Positions 35,703 through 47,597 are shown, numbered from the stretch's first letter. The stretch: DNA of 64,000 nt from Orobanche coerulescens (GCA_033398695.1 CM065816.1:131537358-131601357), one strand, 5' to 3'. Numbers and translations: made by a program. The notes: a model not told the origin generated them from the sequence alone.

Positions 35703-37307
35703 TGACACGTTCTTAGTATAACTATCGCAAGTGCATGATATCGTATCAAGTAGTAAGTGGACTTTTTGAGTCCGGTTTATCAATCCCACGAGGAAGTTTG
35801 GTTATAATTTGAATTATACACTATTAGTCTATTTTTATAGATACTAAGATGAGTGAAACACACAATTAAAGAGTTTGGTTTAATAATTGCAAAGAAAATG
35901 CAATAATAGTTTTAATATTTTAAGGAAATAAAAAGATTGCAACAATAATAGATTGATTAACGATAAAATGAAATAGTTGGGATTACAAACTTAGTTCGTC
36001 ATTAGTTATAGAAGATGTATAGGAGATCATAAGATGCATTTACTTATTATGTTGTGTAGATTCGATTTTCCTTAAAAAGACGGTTTCTCTTTCGAACTAT
36101 AAAACGCCCCTTACATATTGAATCAATCCACTCTATTTCTATGTTGATTGACTTCAATACATAGCATTAGGATTTATGAAAATAACTCAAAGAATCATCT
36201 AAGGTCTAGAGGTATATTTCTATCCCCTAGAACAACTTAGAGTGAAGATCATTTGATCTAATCAAACATATTTTCTTTCGAAATATATGAAAACCATAAA
36301 TATCGTCATTTATTGGCCAAATAAATAAAGATTGTTAAAACAATGAAAATCACACACAATAATAAGTAATTCACAATAGATCTTTATACAAACTTAAATA
36401 ACATGACTAACCTTGTTTATAATCCCAACTAAAGGCAACTTAGCCCATGAATGATTTAATATTCATAATACAAGCTTGAGCGGTCATTATTAGTTGAATC
36501 AAGAGAAAGAATTGGTCCTCACTCCCTTAATAGATAAAGGAGAAAGAAGCAATAAACTCTCTGAACAATATATGCTATACCACACTTATACAAATCACTC
36601 AAGAACACAAGTGTGTTCTTCACACAAAAAGAAAATATTACAAAAAGTGAAAAATTATAAGATGAATGATGATTAATGATGGATCTAAGGGGTCTATTTA
36701 TATACCTAAAGTCATCTAATAGCTCCAAAACTCCAGCATTATTACAATAGATCGGATCAATGCCAGCCATCCCCTCAATAATACACAAAAAGTATAAAAA
36801 ATTAGACAAATTATCACAATTTGTCAAGAGTTATGGCCGTAACATTAAGGAGTTACGGCCGTAACAAGGATGTCTTACGGACGTAACATTCAGTAGTTAC
36901 GGCCGTAACTTGGATTCGTCAATTTGCTCACTGGTTGCTTTGAGAGTTACGTTTTCAGCCCAGAATTTCTCAGACTTTGCGTTTTTGCCCCAAATCTTCT
37001 TCGGATGATAACTTTTGATATATAACTCTGATTTTGAATCCGGAAAGACTGCCAAATTTGTCTTGGAAAGCCCTACAACATAAATATATTAAAATTCAAC
37101 AAAGAGAATATTTTATAAACATGTTATTTCTTGAGTAAATCAGTTATTCAATCCGATTAAGACTAGATTTACATCATCATCCGATAAAAATAAAATTATT
37201 AAAAACTAATTAATTAAAAGCAAAAAAAAAACGAGTAGACTTGCTCAATTTTGGGTGATATTTATCGATACAAACCATGGATAAGTGTATAAAACTGACA
37301 CTTATCA
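35703..37307 (-). repeat. 5' LTR of the LOG element (1605 bp)
   Basis: It begins TGATAAGTGTCAG at 37307 with a terminal hairpin (GATAAGTGT / ACACTTATC), carries the 22-bp-spaced palindromes and ends CTAAGAACGTGTCA at 35703. Confidence 0.9.
36693..36908 (-). promoter_or_regulatory. Four palindromes at exact 22-bp spacing, and TATA box (5' LTR)
   Basis: TTACGGCCGTAA or one-base variants start at 36831, 36853, 36875 and 36897. TATATAAATAGA is at 36704-36693 (minus). The substitutions differ from the 3' LTR copies (for example TTATGGCCGTAA at 36831), yet the spacing is identical. Confidence 0.7.
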
Positions 37308-37316
37308 CACCCCCAA

Positions 37317-38230
37317 GCTGAGTATTCGTGCTGTATGCCATTGCCCGCAGAGTATTGCTCTATAAAGCGATTTGTGAATTCTATGCCTTTGTCAGAACGA
37401 AGATACAATACTCAACCCTTACTCATTTTGTAGCTTTTTCAGGTGTTCTGGCAGCTTTCTGATGGTTTCTTTCTTCTTGTTCCGGAAGATGGTCCAAGTA
37501 TACCTGTAGAAATCATCAACAATAACAAGACAATATTTCTTACCTCCCAGACTTACAGGGTCTACAGGGCCGTAGAGGTCTATGTGTAGAAAATCCAGGA
37601 CCCTGTGGGTGGAGAGATATGACTTGCTCTTCAGGGTGTCTTTGACTTGCTTGCCTTTCGGACAGGGTCCACATACACACTTTTTATAAAATGAAATATC
37701 GGGCAAGCCTCTGACCATTTCTTGTCGAGCGAGTTTGTTGATGGTTTTGAAGTTGATGTGCGACATCCTTTTGTGCCATAGACAACTTTGATCTGCAGTG
37801 CCTTTAGCAACAGAGTACGGTATAATGAAGCGTTTGGGATTCCAGTTAGCAATATACATGTTACCTGATTGGCTTCCTGTAAGGACGATTTTCTTAGTTT
37901 TGATATCCTTCACCCTACAGTGATCTACCTAGCATTTGATCGAAAACTATTTGTCACAGAACTGGCTAATGCTAAGTAAATTGTACTGCAGTCTTTCAAC
38001 GTAGGCTACGTCAATGACTATGAGCTTTCCTACAAGCACGGTTCCTTTCCCTCTTGTTTTTCCTCTGGATTTGTCACCGAATCGCACCTTTAGACCGCGA
38101 CCTTCAACATAATCAGAAAGCTTTCTGATATCTCCTGTCTTGTGGCGAGAACATCCGCTATCAATGTACCAGATGTCCTTCCACTTGATATCGTGTTATC
38201 AAAAGATTAAGTAGATTTAGGTCCTTTTTA
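37317..38230 (-). pseudogene. Copia pol: protease and integrase N-terminal part
   Basis: Read leftwards: W-Y-I-D-S-G-C-S-R-H (protease/pre-integrase junction typical of Sireviruses, near 38165), V-R-F-G-D-K-S, and Y-N-L-L-S-I-S-Q. After stops near 37920 the integrase ORF 37913-37419 has L-W-H-K-R-M-S-H and C-x2-C of the HHCC finger, H-I-D-L-Y-G-P-V and V-I-V-D-D-F-Y-R-Y-T-W (catalytic Asp). Another stop follows, then a degraded stretch with R-S-D-K-G-I-E-F (second Asp region) and G-I-Q-H-E-Y-S-A, where the LOG element is inserted. The frame resumes at 30803. Confidence 0.8.
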
Positions 38231-39642
38231 ATTTTTGGGTCCATAGTTGTTAGTGCCTTTAGGTACCCAGATTTACCTGATAGCAATTGGTTTGCTGTAG
38301 GTTACTTTTGGTCATGTTTTGTAATATTTACATGGGGCAGGCATGTAGTCGCTGTAATCCTGATTATTATGCATGTAAAATCTAGTGTTTTGTCTCCAGT
38401 ATGGTTGCCGTCTCGAAGGGGAACCATTTTCTTTGGCCTCAATGCTTGCTTTCTAGGTTTCCAGTTGGATTCCCAGATATGTTGATGATGGAACTGAGCA
38501 GCAGCCTGCTTCCTAGATGGATACCTAGGTTCGTGTATCAAGTATCTAGGTGCATTATACTGTTGATAGTACTGCAGTGTATACCTTTGATACTTAGATA
38601 CAACCTTCTTTTTGGCTGGATGCTGACGTTGTTGGTATGCTCGGGGATCATACTATTGATGATTAGCATTGCATCTTAGAGGTCTTTGAGGCTGGGGTTT
38701 CCGCAACTTATGATATGAACTTGGTGGCAGAATCGCAGCCTTTGCTGTCCGAGCTGGGGAAGCTGTGACCTTTACGGGACTTGGGGCTACTTCGAGTTCC
38801 AGAATGAGTTCCACTCCCTTGACAAACACCGTACTAAATTTGCCCTTATGGAAGAATGAGTCATATCCTAAACCACGTTTATCGTGGGCGTGCTGCCTAG
38901 TGCTTGGAATGTCTTCCATTCTCCTTGATGATTTCTCAAATGATTTAAGGATGGTCTCAAGTTCTCCTTTTCGTTTCTCGATAATTTATATCTTATCTTT
39001 TAACAAAGCATAATCATTTATCTTGCATTTATTATGAGTTTTGACCTTATTTAGTTCTGTTGCAAGTTGATGATTGCTTTCCATGAGTTTTTCTTGGGTA
39101 ATTCTGTTGTTTTCACAGTCTAAAGACATGTTTCATAATTATTCTTTAGCAAATCTTTTTCATCTTTCAGCTGTAAGTTTAAAAGGGAGAGCTGTGTGGT
39201 TTCCTGTTTGAGCATCTCATGGGCTTTTTGAATAGTTCTACACTTATTCATCCTATTTTCAAAAGTATGTGATGCATTGATAGGAATAGTTGGGTTGAGC
39301 TTACCTCATCATCGCTGTCTTCATCATCCTCTTTTTCTTTGGCTATAAAGCACATATATACTTTTTCTTCTATTTCATCGTCAGAGGAGTCACTGTAAGT
39401 GATTGCCTGAAGACACTCCTCGGTCTTGGTTGATGGGGGTGAGGGTTCTGATTCTCCGATCAAGGCCTTGAGCTTGTTTCGTAAAATGAGCCTTTTCTCA
39501 TCCTTCTCTTGTTGCTCGGATTCGGTAAACTTCTGTATTTTGTGATGAGGACACTTATTCGCATAATGTCCTAGTTTTCTGTCATCATTGATGTCTACTA
39601 TCTTACATGCAGATTTGAATGTGCTGGGTGCGGAGCTGTGTC
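38231..39642 (-). pseudogene. Sirevirus-like Gag region
   Basis: Degraded Gag-Pol N-terminal region in several frames. A zinc-knuckle relic (K-L-G-H-Y-A-N-K-C-P, near 39550) is followed by an acidic stretch (D-S-S-D-D-E-I-E-E-K-V-Y-M-C-F) in the ORF 39661-39248. Then come a Lys/Glu-rich coiled-coil-like segment (39240-38940) and a W-V-P-K-G-T-N motif near 38270 leading into protease. This order matches Sirevirus Gag. The upstream part was removed or displaced by the chromovirus insertion at 39648. Confidence 0.65.
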
Positions 39643-39647
39643 TCCTG

Positions 39648-40332
39648 TGTAATATCCACATTTTCTTTTCTGGTATTTTTCATTTTTGTGTATTTCTTGC
39701 TTTTAGTGACTCGCTTGTAACCGTATTGGTATTTCGAGAATACTTATTACTGGACCTTTTGTCATTAGAGCTTGTTTCGGACTTGTTCTACTCAAATCCG
39801 CGTTTATTGGCTTTTCCGTCGCTATTTGGTTCTATTCTCATAATCGTTGTTCGCAACCACCGTTTTGGGGTTGCCGTAAATCCATCTTATGCTATTATGC
39901 GTGCTGTGAGCTTTTGTTTGATGTTTCGATCGTGTATCGTGTCTTTCAGGCATTTTGAGCCGTTTGGTAATTCTGTTGCCTAGCGCGCGCTATTTCTGTT
40001 GTATAGCGCACTCTACGTTCGTTTTGTAGCGCGCGCTAACGACTTGAGCACAACAGTGGCAATAGGTTGTTTCTGCTCTCTACTCCGTGGACGAGCAGCC
40101 TAGTGCACGCTAAGTTTGTATATTAGCACACGCTATGGTTTAGACTTAGCGCACGCTGGGTGTCCGGTAGCGCGTGCTAATTCGGTAGTCCAGACTGGGC
40201 AGAATGTTTCTGGACTCGGTTTGGTGTTCAGGTAGCGCACGCTATAGTCCGATAGCGCACTCTATCAAGGGGCTGTTAGCGCACACTATTTTCTGGTAGC
40301 GCACGCTAACGGGCCAAGTAGAGGTGGCCAGT
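39648..40332 (+). repeat. Chromovirus 5' LTR, left part
   Basis: U3 portion up to the CCAGT duplication (40328-40332) of the inserted Athila element. It contains most of the TAGCG palindrome array. Confidence 0.85.
39981..40308 (+). promoter_or_regulatory. Palindrome array (TAGCG-N2-CGCTA)
   Basis: TAGCGCGCGCTA at 39981 and 40027. Variants (TAGCGCACGCTA, TAGCGCGTGCTA and similar) start at 40003, 40101, 40124, 40147, 40168, 40233, 40253, 40277 and 40297, with intervals mostly 20-24 bp. The Athila insertion separates this array from the last two copies and the TATA box at 50881-50939. Confidence 0.75.
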
Positions 40333-41746
40333 TGATAAGTGGTAATTTTACCACTTATTTCTAGGATTTTATACTAGGTTTTTATCTCGTTTCGTGATTA
40401 ATGTGCTCGTATTTGGCTTATTTATGATTAGTCGAGCCGTATTACGCGTTTGGGTTGGTTTTAGTGTGTTTGCAGGTTTTTAGAGCCAAAAGGACCCAAA
40501 ACGAGACAAAGGACCGAGAGTCGAGTCAAACGGACGGAAGAAACGATTTTTTTTGCAAGAGACAGACCACCCTATCGACCGATAGGTGCGTCCGAAATGT
40601 GTTCCTGCCCTATCGAGTGAAGTCGACCGACGAACCAACTATCGGGCAAGCTATCGACCGATAGGCCAGGCCGATAGGCTGCTACGCGGGCTCTCGTGTT
40701 TTGATGGATTTTGACTCTTTTGGATAGATTTTGTTTCCTAGATTAGGGCTAATCGGGAGTTTAACCCCCTTAGGCTATATAAACCTCCTTTTAGACCTAG
40801 TTTTACTATCTTGGATCATTCTTTTTCATCTTTTATCATCTTTTGCAATCTTTTACATATTTTGGCAAGATTAATTCTTGGGATACAAGAACTTTTTGGA
40901 GGCAGCAATTATTATTGTTTTTCGGAGATTGAAGACTCGGAGTTCATCCGTAAGGGTTGTAATCTCTCTTTTCATATTAATAATATGCATTCTTCATCTA
41001 TTTCTTGTTTAATTTCAATTATGTCTGGCTAAATTCATTGATTGATTCTAGGGTTAGTAAATTTAATTGATGTTCACATGATGTTCCTTTGATTACCTTT
41101 TTACCTTTCATCCTAGACTTGTGATCAAGATGTGTCAAATCTCATGCTAGATTATTAGCTAATTGATTTTGCCCGGAAGGATTAATTAATTAGTGGAAAT
41201 ACTTGATACACAATATGATTTAATCTTAAGACCTAAGTGGAGTAAGATTAATCATAGATAAATAAGTTGGCGCCTTTTAAGTGATTTAAATTCTTTGAGC
41301 CTTAGCGGGAAAAGGGTTTAAATTAACTATCTTTCTAGGTTACCTTGATCGGAATTCTAGATCGGCTGAGTGATTATTTCTCGGACTGAATTAAAATTTG
41401 GGGAAAAGGAATCAAGTGAATGGATTGTGTGAACTCAATTAGATGATACTACCCTAGGATCAATTAGCTTTCAACTTGTGATTTTATCTTGCTAATTTGT
41501 TTATTTGCTTGATTTAGATAATTCATCTTTTATTTAATTTTTATTTTTCGATTTTTAAAGTTAGATAATTAGAATCAAAACAAACTTTCGGATTCCTAAA
41601 TAGCAGTCAAATTTTGAGTAGAGTTACTTCCTTTATTTTCGACACATCAATTCCCTTGGGTTCGACACCTTGGAATTACTTCGAGGTTTTACAAATTTTA
41701 AAATTGATCGGATTCGAAAACCATACTACGCGAATTCGAGCGATCA
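40333..41746 (+). repeat. 5' LTR of the Athila element (1414 bp)
   Basis: Near-identical to 49346-50785. One visible difference is a 26-bp-scale indel (AAAGGGCCCTTAATCG-type block near 50170, present only in the 3' LTR). It opens with a perfect hairpin: 11-bp arms ATAAGTGGTAA / TTACCACTTAT at 40335-40358. Confidence 0.95.
40571..40783 (+). promoter_or_regulatory. TATCG palindromes and TATA box, Athila 5' LTR
   Basis: A full site CCTATCGACCGATAGG at 40571-40586 with a degraded half-site after 5 bp. A four-half-site composite at 40638-40678 is centred on CTATCGACCGATAGG. TATA-like CTATATAAA at 40775-40783 follows. Confidence 0.7.
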
Positions 41747-41894
41747 ATTTTTGGCGCCGTTGCCGGGGAGTTGATAGAAAACTTTAGGGGATAATTCGAA
41801 AAAGAAGAGATTGTTACTTTAGGTTGTTTACTATTATTATTAATATTCGATCTCATTTCCTCACATCTTGTTTTCTCTTCCTTGTAGGCGGTGC

Positions 41895-43511
41895 ATGATC
41901 ACAAGATCCCAAGGAAAGGACTTATTTCCTTTGGATCCGGAAATCGAGAAGTCTTTGAGTAGGAAGAAGCAAGAAGCGAGAACCGAGACTATTTCTATAC
42001 CTTTCGTTGATACCATGGCCGGCATTGTTGACCCACCATGAGAACTCGCTCGTCCCGAGAAGATTCCTTTGAATGCCCGCTTTCGACCTAAGCTGGACGA
42101 TTATCAAGAAGGAGGTTGGGGGAAGATCGATGCCAACAACTTCGAGCTTAAGCCGTCCCTCATCGCTACGGTGAAGTCTCAAACATACGGAGGAGGAGTT
42201 AATGAAGATCCAAACGCTCATCTTGAGTCGTTTTTGGACATATGTGCCACCATCAAGCAAAACGGAGTGCCTCCGGATGTCATTAAGCTCCGCCTATTCC
42301 GGTTTTCCTTAGAAGACGATGCGCTAGATTGGTACAAGAGCCTAGATCGGAAGGAAATTGGTACTTGGAGAGAGATGACTCGGTTGTTCTTAGCACAGTT
42401 CTATCCTCCCTCGAAGGTGCAAAAACAAATTAACGATATCTTGCAATTCGAGCAATATGAGGATGAATACTTATACGAAGCATGGATCCGATTTAAGAAG
42501 CTACTTCGCAAATGCCCACAGCATGGAATTGACAAGGAGTAAATCTACATTCGGTTTTATCGGGGTTTGACGAGGAAGGCTAGAAGAGAGTTGGACTATT
42601 CATCGAAAGGGGGATTTCTTGCTAACGATTATGAAGAGGCCAAGAATCTCATCGAGCTAGCAGTCAACAATGATTACGAGGAGGTGACCGATAGGAAGAT
42701 GACGAGAAGAAAGGTTCCATCCGGTGACGAGGACGCCTACGGTGATTTGAAGGCAAAATTTGAAAGACAACAAAAAGAGCTTGAGATACTAAGAAAGACG
42801 ACTTTGGGAGTAAATGCAGTTTTTGAAGAGCTAAACGAGCCTATTGCAATTGAAGAGGATGTGAATTACGTGCAAGGAGGAAACTTCCGGCAAGGGGGAA
42901 ATAGGGGGAACTATTATTCGAACAATCGAAACCACCCTAATTTCTCCTATGCCAACCCGAACAATGCTCTCCAGCCACCACCGGGATTTAACGTGAAAAA
43001 TGGGGTTATTCAAGAGCCGATTGCTAAGACACCGATGGAAGAGATGTTGGAACGGTTAGAGGCAAGTCAAAAAGATTTTATTTATAAAGCTGACAAGAGG
43101 TTCGGGGCTCTCGAGCATAGTGTGACATCTATTGGAAACTCAGTGATAGCCTTGACAAAGCAGATGTCGATGGTGGAGACCCAAATGAGTCAAATGGCGA
43201 ACGCCCAAGCCGGATTTCATAAGCCGGGCCATTTTCCGAGCAGCACCGAGACCAACCCGAAGACGCAACAATGCAACGCAATCGAGATTCGGAGTGGGAC
43301 TAGGTACATTAATCATGGGGCTGAAGTTGAGAAATCTGGAAACGAGGATGTACTAGAACCGGGAGCCGAGAACGAGAAGGAAGATGAAACACAGCAGGCC
43401 CATCGGCCAAGACTATCGGCCGATAGGCCCACCCGATACCCGCATGAATGCCGGCAGTGGATCCTATCGACCCCCCTATCGGTCGAAAGGCTCCTGGAAG
43501 TTCGAATGTGA
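41895..43511 (+). pseudogene. Athila Gag, two in-frame stops
   Basis: Start chosen at ATG 41895 (M-I-T-R-S-Q-G-K-D-L), 126 bp after the primer-binding site and matching the Athila Gag N terminus. In-frame stops are TGA 42039 and TAA 42540; otherwise the frame is open to TGA 43509. The capsid-like retrotransposon gag domain is visible: D-P-N-A-H-L-E-S-F-L-D-I-C, L-E-D-D-A-L-D-W-Y, W-x-E-M-T-R-L-F-L-x-Q-F-Y-P. There is a Q-G-G-N-rich segment near 42890 and a heptad-like region near 43090-43190. The C-terminal codons 43399-43440 coincide with a palindromic composite site. No CCHC knuckle is seen. The pol frame starts around 43448 in another frame. Confidence 0.85.
43399..43440 (+). promoter_or_regulatory. 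42-bp four-half-site composite inside gag
   Basis: Layout 8-N5-16-N5-8: CCCATCGG, 5 bp, ACTATCGGCCGATAGG, 5 bp, CCGATACC. A second partial site follows at about 43467-43490 (CCTATCGA ... CCTATCGGTCGAAAGG). Identical geometry to the sites at 47598 and 47743. The role is unknown. Confidence 0.6.
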
Positions 43512-46500
43512 AGGATTTTGAGGTAAAAGCTCCATTTCCACAGCGATTGGCCAAGTCGAGACATGATGAAAAGCTTCAACGATTTATCGACATGTTTCAA
43601 AAGGTGAATATCAACATTCCACTTCTAGACGCGTTGAGAGACATGCCGGGGTACATGAAATTCTTGAAAGACGCTGTGGCAAGCAAGAGGAAGTTGGGAA
43701 AGTTTGAAACAATAAATTTGACAGAGGAGTGTAGCGCTATCATTCAAAACAAGCTCCCGCTCAAGCAGAAGGATCCGGGACGTTTTACTTTTACATGCAT
43801 GATTGGCGACCAAACGTTCCGTAATGTGTTGTGTGATCTCGGGGCAAGCATCAATCTTATGCCTCTATCCATCTTTAAGAGGTTGAAGATTGGGGAGATG
43901 AAGCCGACTACCATTTCTCTACTCATGGCGGACCGGTCGATCTCTTATCCGAGGGGAGTTGTGGAGGATGTGTTCGTTAGAGTCCAACACTTAGTCTTCC
44001 CGGCCGATTTCGTAGTTCTTGATATGCCCGAGGACGAGAATCAACCATTTATCTTTGGGAGACCGTTTCTAGCGATGGGGAGAGCACTAATAGACGTCCA
44101 AGAGGGTGATCTTACCTTCCGGGTTAATGATCAGAATCTGAAAATTTCCATCTATGACGCAATGAAGAAGCCTGAGGATGCGCCCGAGGAATGTTATGCA
44201 ATTGAGTCTATTATGCCGCCCCCAACCGACTTGTTGGAGCATTGCATTTCACACTCCATTTACTCACATTCCGATGTTGAAGAAATTTACGAGGAATTGC
44301 CAGAGTATGTTCGAATGTTGGAGGCGAACGAGTTTCGATCTAATGAGAAGGACGTATGCTATCTTGATGTCAACAAACCCGTTCAAGGGGGAGTTGTCGC
44401 TGAGGACCGATCGATCGAGGTGCCGAAGTTAGAACTTAAGCCATTGCCGGATCACTTACAATATTGCTTCTTGGGCGAGAACGAGTCTTATCCCGTGATA
44501 GTTTCTTCTTCTCTCGGACCTACTAACTTGGAGAAGCTATTAAGGGTGCTGCGAAAACACAAAGGGGCGATTGGATGGACGATTTCGGACATTAAGGGAA
44601 TAAGCCCTTCTATTTGTATGCACCGGATTTTGCTAGAAGACGATCATAAGCCGAGGGTGCAAATTAAACGAAGATTAAATCCAGCAATGCAAGAGGTTGT
44701 GAGAAAAGAGGTGCTCAAATTATTAGATGCCGGGATGATATATGCGATTTCCGATAGTGAGTGGGTGAGTCCTACTCAAGTCATCTCTAAGAAAGGGGGT
44801 ATGACCGTGATCAAGGACGAGAAAGATGAATTAATCGCGACAAGGCTAGTCACGGGATGGAGAGTTTGTATCGACTACCGGCTACTTAACGCGGCGACGA
44901 GGAAGGATCATTTTCCACTTCCATTTATTGATCAAATGCTAGATCGTTTGGCTGGATACGAGTATTATTGCTTTTTGGACGGGTATTCGGGGTACAATCA
45001 AATTGCTATCGCTCCGGAAGACCAGCACAAGACCGCTTTCATGTGCCCTTATGGGGTATTCGCTTACCGGAGGATGCCGTTTGGCTTGTGCAACGCACCC
45101 GCAACTTTTCAAAGGTGCATGATGGCCATCTTTCACGGATTAGTCGAGAACATAATGGAGGTCTTTATGGATGATTTTTCAGTTTTTGGTTCATCTTTCG
45201 ACCATTGCATGAAAAATTTATCTTTGGTACTTGCCCGGTGTGAGGAGAAGAACCTTGTTCTAAATTGGGAGAAATGTCACTTCATGGTGCAAGAGGGAGT
45301 AGTGCTGGGACATAAAGTATCTTCGGAAGGATTGGAGGTTGATCGAGCGAAGGTGGTTGCTATCGAGAAATTACCGCCTCCAACCAATGTTAAATCAGTA
45401 CGAAGCTTCCTAGGCCATGCGGGGTTCTATAGACGGTTCATTAAGGATTTCTCAAAATCACGCCGTTATGTTCCTTGCTCGAGAAAGACGTGAAATTTCA
45501 GTTTGATGATGATTGCTTAAGGGCGTTTGAGACATTGAAACGAGCCTTAATTTCGACGCCGGTCTTGATCACTCCGGATTGGGGTGCACCATTCGAGTTG
45601 ATGTGCGACGCGAGCGATTGCTGGGGCCGCTGGGTCAAAAACGGGATAAGCTTTTCCGGGTAATTTATTATGCGAGTAAGACGATGGATTCGGCCCAAAT
45701 GAACTACACCACGATGGAAAAAGAGTTGCTCGCTGTGGTCTATGCATTCGACAAATTCCAACCTTACCTAGTGGGCACTCACACTATTGTTCATACCGAT
45801 CACACAGCGATTCGCTATCTATTTGCCAAGAAAGATTCGAAGCCGAGATTAGTGAGATGGATACTCCTTCTACAAGAGTTCGACATGGAGATCCGGGATA
45901 GGAAGGGGTGCGAGAATGTTGTTGCCGATCACCTTTCTCGTCTCGAGAAGCCGGTTGAGGGAGAAGATTCGAGGATCGAAATAAAGGAGAACTTTCCAGA
46001 CGAGCATATCCTAGCCTTGGCCGATGATACACCATGGTACGCGGACTATGTTAATTTCCTTGCTATCAAGCATGTTCCAACGGGTCTTTCTTCTCATCAA
46101 AGAAAGAAATTATTCCATGACGTTAAATTCTACTATTGGGAAGACCCTATTCTTTATCGGAGGTGCGCGGACGGGATTATTCGCATGTGTGTTCGACAAA
46201 GCGAATGGCAAATGATAATTGAAGAATGCCATAGTGCACCGAGTGGGGATCATTTTGCAGCGAATCGAACGGCCATGAAGGTGTACCAATGTGGTTTCTA
46301 TTGGCCTTCTATTCATAAAGATTGCCAAGCTTTTGTGAAACATTGCGATAGATGCCAACGATTGGAGAACATAGCAAAAAGAGACGAGATGCCGCAGCAC
46401 ACTATTATGGAAGTAGAGTTGTTTGACGTATGGGGTATCGATTTTATGGGCCCGTTTGCAAAATCACGAGGCTATTCGTATATTCTACTTGCGGTCGACT

Positions 46501-47315
46501 ACGTGTCGAGATGGGTTGAAGCGATGCCGACGATTATGAACGATTCGAAAGTGGTGATTAAATTTCTTAATAAGAACATTTTGACTCGTTTCGGGACTCC
46601 ACGAGCTTTGTTGAGTGACGGGGGGAGCCACTTTAATAATAGGTGGTTAGGAACCCTTCTTTCAAAATATGGAGTTAAACATAAGATTACGTCCGCCTAT
46701 CATCCACAAGCTAATGGACAAGCCGAGCTCGCCAATCGGGAGATCAAACAAATTTTAGAGAAGACGGTCACGAACAAGAAGGACTGGGCTAAATATCTAG
46801 ATGATGCACTTTGGGCTTATCGGACCGCGTATAAGACTCCAATTGGAATGTCTCCATACCGGCTCGTTTTTGGGAAATCCTGTCATTTACCAATGGACCT
46901 GGAAGTTAAAGCGTATTGGGCCACTAGACGGATTAATTTCGAATTTCTTGAGGCTAGTGGATCGAGAAGAGAGAAGCTGCTGGAAATCGACGAGTGGAGA
47001 AACGAGGCTTTCGAAAATGCAAGGATTTACAAGGAAAGAGCGAAAAAGTTTCACGATGATCGCATTCGGAAGAAGGACTTCGCCCCGGGAGACGAAGTGC
47101 TCGTTTTCAATTCTCAGCTTCGTCTATTTCCGGGGAAGTTGATGTCAAAGTGGACTGGTCCATACACCGTCTTTCAAGTAAATCAAAACGGATCATGTGT
47201 CGTGATGAAAGAAGATGGGAACAAGTTTATTGTGAATGGACATCGGATGAAGCACTATTTCAAGCCATTGCACCACGAAGAGAAGTATGTTACTTACCTC
47301 GAAGACCCGGGATGA
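43448..47315 (+). pseudogene. Athila Pol: protease, reverse transcriptase, RNase H, integrase; two frameshifts
   Basis: Frame 43448-45493 has the retropepsin motif C-D-L-G-A-S-I-N-L-M-P (near 43830), then RT blocks: G-W-R-V-C-I-D-Y-R-L-L-N, F-P-L-P-F-I-D-Q-M-L-D-R-L, Y-C-F-L-D-G-Y-S-G-Y-N-Q-I and F-M-D-D-F-S-V-F-G (catalytic Asp pair). A one-base loss in an A run near 45457 shifts frame. F-E-L-M-C-D-A-S-D (RNase H) follows, then a small deletion near 45620 shifts it again. The frame to 47315 has [24 protein letters not shown], the HHCC finger (H-C-D-R-C-Q-R), integrase [17 protein letters not shown] and [10 protein letters not shown]. Nearly complete but disabled. Confidence 0.95.
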
Positions 47316-47597
47316 ATGAGGTATCGTCTAGCTAAAGACGTTAAACGTAGCACTTGTTGGGAGGTAACCCAACGTATGTATTTTAGTTCGTTTTGACGTT
47401 TGTTTTCGATTTTTCGTTTGCGTGATTTTTGTAGTTTCTAGTTTCGTAGTAGCTTTGTTAGTTTTGTTAAGTTCTAATCCATGCATGTCGAGTTTTGGAT
47501 ACTTGCAGGTCTTTAATAGCCATATCCAAGCGAAAACGGGACCAAGTGTGCGAAATAGAAAAAGCTGAAAAAAAAAAAAAATTTTGAGACAGACAAA

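Larger units (their letters stand above)
30804..37316 (-). mobile_element. Non-autonomous Athila-type LTR element carrying a LOG gene copy
   Basis: Two near-identical LTRs (35703-37307 as 5', 30804-32405 as 3', minus strand) flank a 3.3-kb internal region. The primer-binding site TGGCGCCATTGCCGGGGA (about 35695-35678) is of the tRNA-Asp type used by Athila elements. The purine tract AAGTTTGGGGGTG (32418-32406) abuts the 3' LTR. There is no gag or pol. The internal region instead holds a cysteine-rich ORF (35049-35475) and a LOG gene (34015-34625). It inserted into the copia integrase codons just after G-I-Q-H-E-Y-S-A. No target duplication is visible. About nine extra bases (TTGGGGGTG, 37316-37308) precede the 5' LTR. 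Confidence 0.8.
29503..39642 (-). mobile_element. Ty1/copia (Sirevirus-like) element, minus strand, interrupted
   Basis: Gag and pol fragments read leftwards from 39642 to 29503. They are split by the LOG-bearing Athila-type element (30804-37316). They are cut at 39648 by the chromovirus-type LTR and at 29503 by the LTR ending at 29502. No LTR of this element is visible, and its RNase H end is missing. Confidence 0.75.
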
